Positions 14,147 to 16,472 of a DNA stretch of 16,472 nucleotides are shown here, in pieces. The position numbers and the translations under genes were made by a program. Origin of the DNA: an uncultured Acidimicrobium sp. (lineage in GTDB: Bacteria; Actinomycetota; Acidimicrobiia; Acidimicrobiales; Ilumatobacteraceae); assembly GCA_903895515.1 (NCBI GenBank), contig CAITUB010000005.1, forward strand, positions 1-16,472. The letters are read 5' to 3'. Every line of letters begins with the position of its first letter. Positions within the stretch are counted from its first letter, which is position 1. The notes under the pieces were generated by a model that worked only from the letters and a program-made list of their open reading frames with translations, was not told the DNA's origin and did not search any database.

Positions 14147-15664
14147 TTACTTAGTCGCAGCGACGCGTGCGTTGAACTCGGTAATCAAGGCGTCCCATGT
14201 AGGAACGTGGCTGCGCAAGTTACGCCAGAACGACTGCGAACGACGTGCTTCAAACACCGAAAGCGGCGTGCCCTGCTGCTCCACCCAGGTGTAGTAACCC
14301 AAGTTAAAGATGCGGTTTTTGTCTCGCTCAGTGCAGTCGATCATTGAGTCGGTCTGAACAGTGCCCAAATGTTCTGCAAAAATTTCTGCAGCTTCAACCT
14401 GTGTGAAGTTGTCGTTAAAGCGCTTCTTCATGGTCTTAACACGCTCGCTTGGATACAAATCGGCACCGTCTGTTGCGATAGTGATGAGCACATCGTCTTC
14501 GCCGAGGCCAAGCAGCTTTGCAGTCTTGATAGCAGCGATGGTGTTGCAGATTGATGAGAACCCAAAGTGTTGCAAGGTGTCAACCACTGCTTGCGGAACA
14601 TGCTTGCGCTGCACCAAGTAGTCGCGTCCTGCCGAAGTATTGAACAACACATCGAGTTCGTCGGTTGCGCGGTCGGAAACCGCGGCAATGACATCGGTAT
14701 TCATTACGTTGTGAATGAGCGGAATGTGCTTGTCGCCAATTCCCTGAATGTTGTGCTCGCCAAATCCGTTTTCCAGCATGGTTGGGCACTCAAGGGCCTC
14801 AACAGCAACGATCTTCGTTCCGTACTTATCTTTCAAATGGTCGCCAGCACCAATAGTTCCTGCTGAACCCGTTGCACTGGTGAATGCGGCAAGTCGCAAG
14901 TTCGGTCGATTCAGGCCCTTGGCAACGTATTCGTACACCGTTGCAAGCGCGGTGCCCGTAACTTCGTAGTGGCCAAGGTAGTTTCCAAATTCGCAAAACT
15001 GATTGAAGATGAAGTTCTTCGGATCTTTCTGCATTTCGTTGCACGCATCGTAAATTTCCTTCACGTTGCTTTCTGTACCCGGCGTACGAATGATGTCGCT
15101 CGGGTCGCTTGTCCAACGATCGAGCCAGTCGAATCGCTCTTGCGACATTCCTGCTGGCAACACTGCAACACCGCGAGCGCCCATGATCTTGCTAATTGCA
15201 ACTCCACCTCGCGCGTAGTTGCCAGTCGATGGCCATACTGCTCGTTGCGTTGTTGGGTTGAACTGACCGGTGATGACACGTGGTGCCAAACACGAATACG
15301 CCGCCAACACTTTGTGAGCGGTAATCATCGGGAAGCGATCTCCGAACACCACAACAATCGGGCTATCGACACCAGTCAACGATTTCGGCAACACCACATG
15401 ATCGGGAACGCTCACACGATTGCCCGCCATGTCGTTAAACCAGTGCACGCGGAACAAGTTGCGTGAGTCTGGCGAGTTCTTGTCAGCACCCGCCGCGATA
15501 TCTAGAGGGATCAGGGATGGGTTCGCTAACTGAGCAAACGTAGGCAACACCACATTGTTGGCGGCACATTTGCGGATGCTTTCTGCCAGCGCCCCCTCGT
15601 CCACGATGGTGTCAGCCAAACCAAGTTGGCTGGCGAGGGCATCTGAGTCTTGAGGGGAAGTCAT
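14147..15664 (-). CDS. Cysteine-synthase-like PLP-dependent protein (fold type II), substrate unknown
   Basis: 505 residues from the ATG at 15662-15664; an in-frame GTG at 15674-15676 would add four residues. Numbering below uses that GTG. The fold type II core is clear. FPMITAHKVLAAY has the likely PLP lysine K122, WPSTGNYARGG (148-158) is the Asn loop, and TSATGSAGTIGAGDHLK (266-282) is the phosphate-binding Gly loop typical of the cysteine synthase group. The conserved-looking LPAGMSQERFDWLDRW (173-188) and HNIQGIGDKHIPLIHN (308-323) blocks match large 'PLP-dependent protein subunit beta' proteins whose reaction is not established to my knowledge. It is much longer than cysteine synthase (about 310), with extra N- and C-terminal regions. 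It is the first gene of the minus-strand unit, diverging from the tRNA and aldolase-like gene. No strong ribosome binding site precedes either start. Confidence 0.75.
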   Translation of the reverse strand: MTSPQDSDALASQLGLADTIVDEGALAESIRKCAANNVVLPTFAQLANPSLIPLDIAAGADKNSPDSRNLFRVHWFNDMAGNRVSVPDHVVLPKSLTGVDSPIVVVFGDRFPMITAHKVLAAYSCLAPRVITGQFNPTTQRAVWPSTGNYARGGVAISKIMGARGVAVLPAGMSQERFDWLDRWTSDPSDIIRTPGTESNVKEIYDACNEMQKDPKNFIFNQFCEFGNYLGHYEVTGTALATVYEYVAKGLNRPNLRLAAFTSATGSAGTIGAGDHLKDKYGTKIVAVEALECPTMLENGFGEHNIQGIGDKHIPLIHNVMNTDVIAAVSDRATDELDVLFNTSAGRDYLVQRKHVPQAVVDTLQHFGFSSICNTIAAIKTAKLLGLGEDDVLITIATDGADLYPSERVKTMKKRFNDNFTQVEAAEIFAEHLGTVQTDSMIDCTERDKNRIFNLGYYTWVEQQGTPLSVFEARRSQSFWRNLRSHVPTWDALITEFNARVAATK

Positions 15665-15676
15665 TGTTGAGGTCAC

Positions 15677-15729
15677 GCTTTACATTGTGTCAAGAAACGA
15701 TCCTCTTGCCACTACCCTTATCGCGATTA
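15677..15729. promoter_or_regulatory. Short divergent promoter region between the PLP operon and the tRNA gene
   Basis: Fifty-three bases must drive both the minus-strand PLP genes and the plus-strand tRNA. On the plus strand TACCCT (15713-15718) fits the loose actinobacterial -10 pattern TANNNT and would start transcription a few bases before the tRNA, but no good -35 lies at the right distance. ATCGCGAT (15720-15727) is a perfect palindrome two bases before the tRNA. On the minus strand a TTGACA (15693 to 15688) has no matching -10. Confidence 0.35.
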
Positions 15730-15802
15730 GCCGACGTAGCCCAATGGCAGAGGCACAGCACTTAGGATGCTGTCAGTGAGAGTTCGAGTCTCTCCGTCGG
15801 CA
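15730..15802 (+). tRNA. tRNA with anticodon UAG in a class I (short variable loop) body; isotype uncertain
   Basis: This 73-nt segment gives a full cloverleaf. The acceptor stem GCCGACG pairs with CGTCGGC without mismatch, with discriminator A (15802). The D arm has a three-pair stem GCC/GGC and a loop containing GG. The anticodon stem CAGCA/TGCTG closes the loop CTTAGGA, and the T arm GAGAG/CTCTC holds TTCGAGT. The anticodon is TAG at 15763-15765, reading CUA, with G at position 37. The variable region is only TCAGT (five bases). Bacterial leucine tRNAs, which normally carry UAG, are class II with a long variable arm, so this does not fit a normal tRNA-Leu. CCA is not encoded; the next bases are CTG. 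It is not an amber suppressor, which would need CUA. Charging specificity and function are unknown. Confidence 0.8.
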
Positions 15803-15804
15803 CT

Positions 15805-16472
15805 GTGAGTTTTCAACCAGCGCACATCTCTGAGGTGCAGACCCCAGCGCTCGTGATTGATGGCGCTATCGCTCGTCAAAACATTGCCACTATGGCTGCT
15901 TCAATACCTGGCACGCGATTGCGTCCGCACATGAAGGCAACCAAATGCACGGCTCTTGCCCGCGAACAAGTTCGTGCCGGGCACACCACATTCACCTGTG
16001 CAACACCGCGCGAAGTAGTGGGCATGATCAAAGCTGGCGTCGGCGAAGACCTGCTTCTTGCAAACGAGAGCGTTGACGCCATTCGATTACAGGAAATGGC
16101 AGCGCTACAAGACAGTGCGCTCATCACGGTGGCAATTGATTCTGACGAAACGCTGCACGCAGCACATGCAGCCGGAATTCAACATGTGCTCATTGATGTC
16201 AACGTTGGACTTCCCCGATGCGGCATTGCTCCAGATCTTGCAGAGTCACTTGCCGACAAGGCACGAGCACTTGGCAAAACCGTTCGCGGAGTAATGGGCT
16301 ACGAAGGCCACCTCATGATGGTTGCCGAAAACAGCGAACGACTGGCCAAGGTCGAAGCATGCATGGCGCTACTTCGCGCAGCGGCAAACGATGTTGGTGG
16401 CGACATTATTTCTGCAGGCGGAACCGGCACATACAACTTGCATAGCAACACAGGCATCACCGAAATTCAGGC
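15805..16472 (+). CDS. D-threonine aldolase / D-serine dehydratase-like PLP enzyme (alanine racemase N-terminal fold), 5' part
   Basis: The frame is open from GTG 15805-15807 to the window end (222 codons), so the C-terminal metal-binding domain is not seen. QTPALVID (12-19) opens the fold type III barrel. RPHMKATK (40-47) contains the PLP lysine, probably K44. CATPREV (65-71), DVNVGLPRCGI (131-141), MGYEGHL (164-170) and SAGGTGTY (203-210) match the D-threonine aldolase / DSD family, which cleaves or dehydrates D-3-hydroxy amino acids; the exact substrate cannot be read. The start codon lies two bases after the tRNA 3' end, with no Shine-Dalgarno. A second GTG at 15835-15837, just before QTPALV, is possible. 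The first in-frame stop upstream is the TAG anticodon of the tRNA itself, with no other start codon between, so the gene cannot begin earlier. Confidence 0.82.
   Translation, partial: MSFQPAHISEVQTPALVIDGAIARQNIATMAASIPGTRLRPHMKATKCTALAREQVRAGHTTFTCATPREVVGMIKAGVGEDLLLANESVDAIRLQEMAALQDSALITVAIDSDETLHAAHAAGIQHVLIDVNVGLPRCGIAPDLAESLADKARALGKTVRGVMGYEGHLMMVAENSERLAKVEACMALLRAAANDVGGDIISAGGTGTYNLHSNTGITEIQ

Noticed and set aside
15688..15693. Perfect TTGACA on the minus strand as a -35 for the PLP operon
   Set aside because: The hexamer 17 to 18 bases downstream reads TCAACA or CAACAA and would fall on the start codon, so it does not form a usable promoter.
15763..15765. The tRNA as an amber (UAG codon) suppressor
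   Set aside because: The anticodon is UAG, which pairs with the codon CUA; suppression of UAG would require anticodon CUA.

Overview
This window looks like part of a compact actinobacterial chromosome, most plausibly an Acidimicrobiia-type (Ilumatobacter / acIV-like) organism. The evidence is the gene order: comM, dprA, xerC, a WhiG/FliA-type sigma factor, a secreted M23-like protein, rpsB, tsf, pyrH, frr, cdsA, dxr, rseP, ispG. That order is characteristic of Actinobacteria. Base composition is near 50% GC by eye. Genes are packed tightly, with 4-base stop/start overlaps, GTG and TTG starts and few strong Shine-Dalgarno sites. The lineage is an inference from synteny and protein style, not from a marker search.

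Region 1 (1-11695, all on the minus strand) is one co-directional block of 13 genes. Read in the direction of transcription it begins with DNA-processing genes: ComM helicase, DprA and a XerC/D recombinase. The sigma factor and a small secreted LytM-like protein, which appears to have lost its zinc ligands, come next. A 98-base leader then precedes a growth operon: ribosomal protein S2, EF-Ts, UMP kinase, ribosome recycling factor, CDP-diacylglycerol synthase, DXP reductoisomerase, a site-2 protease and the N-terminus of IspG. The growth operon links translation, pyrimidine and phospholipid supply, two MEP isoprenoid steps and envelope stress signalling.

Region 2 (11696-12170) is a short divergent gap and a plus-strand gene for a small putative lipoprotein of unknown function. 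It converges on the next block with a 5-base gap.

Region 3 (12176-15664, minus strand) holds two fold-type II PLP enzymes and clpP. In transcription order these are a cysteine-synthase-like protein of about 505 residues, a threonine-synthase-like protein with an N-terminal zinc ribbon, and the ClpP protease subunit.

Region 4 (15730-16472, plus strand) diverges from region 3. It starts with a 73-nt tRNA gene that folds as a class I tRNA with a short variable loop but carries the anticodon UAG, which normally belongs to class II leucine tRNAs. Only two bases after its 3' end is a GTG start codon for a PLP enzyme of the D-threonine aldolase / D-serine dehydratase-like family, which runs off the window. 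This junction, in which tRNA 3' maturation would leave a nearly leaderless mRNA, is the most unusual thing in the window. The tRNA sits amid three PLP amino-acid enzymes.

No insertion sequences, CRISPR arrays, rRNA genes or convincing intrinsic terminators were seen. No stretch longer than 300 bases lacks a gene.
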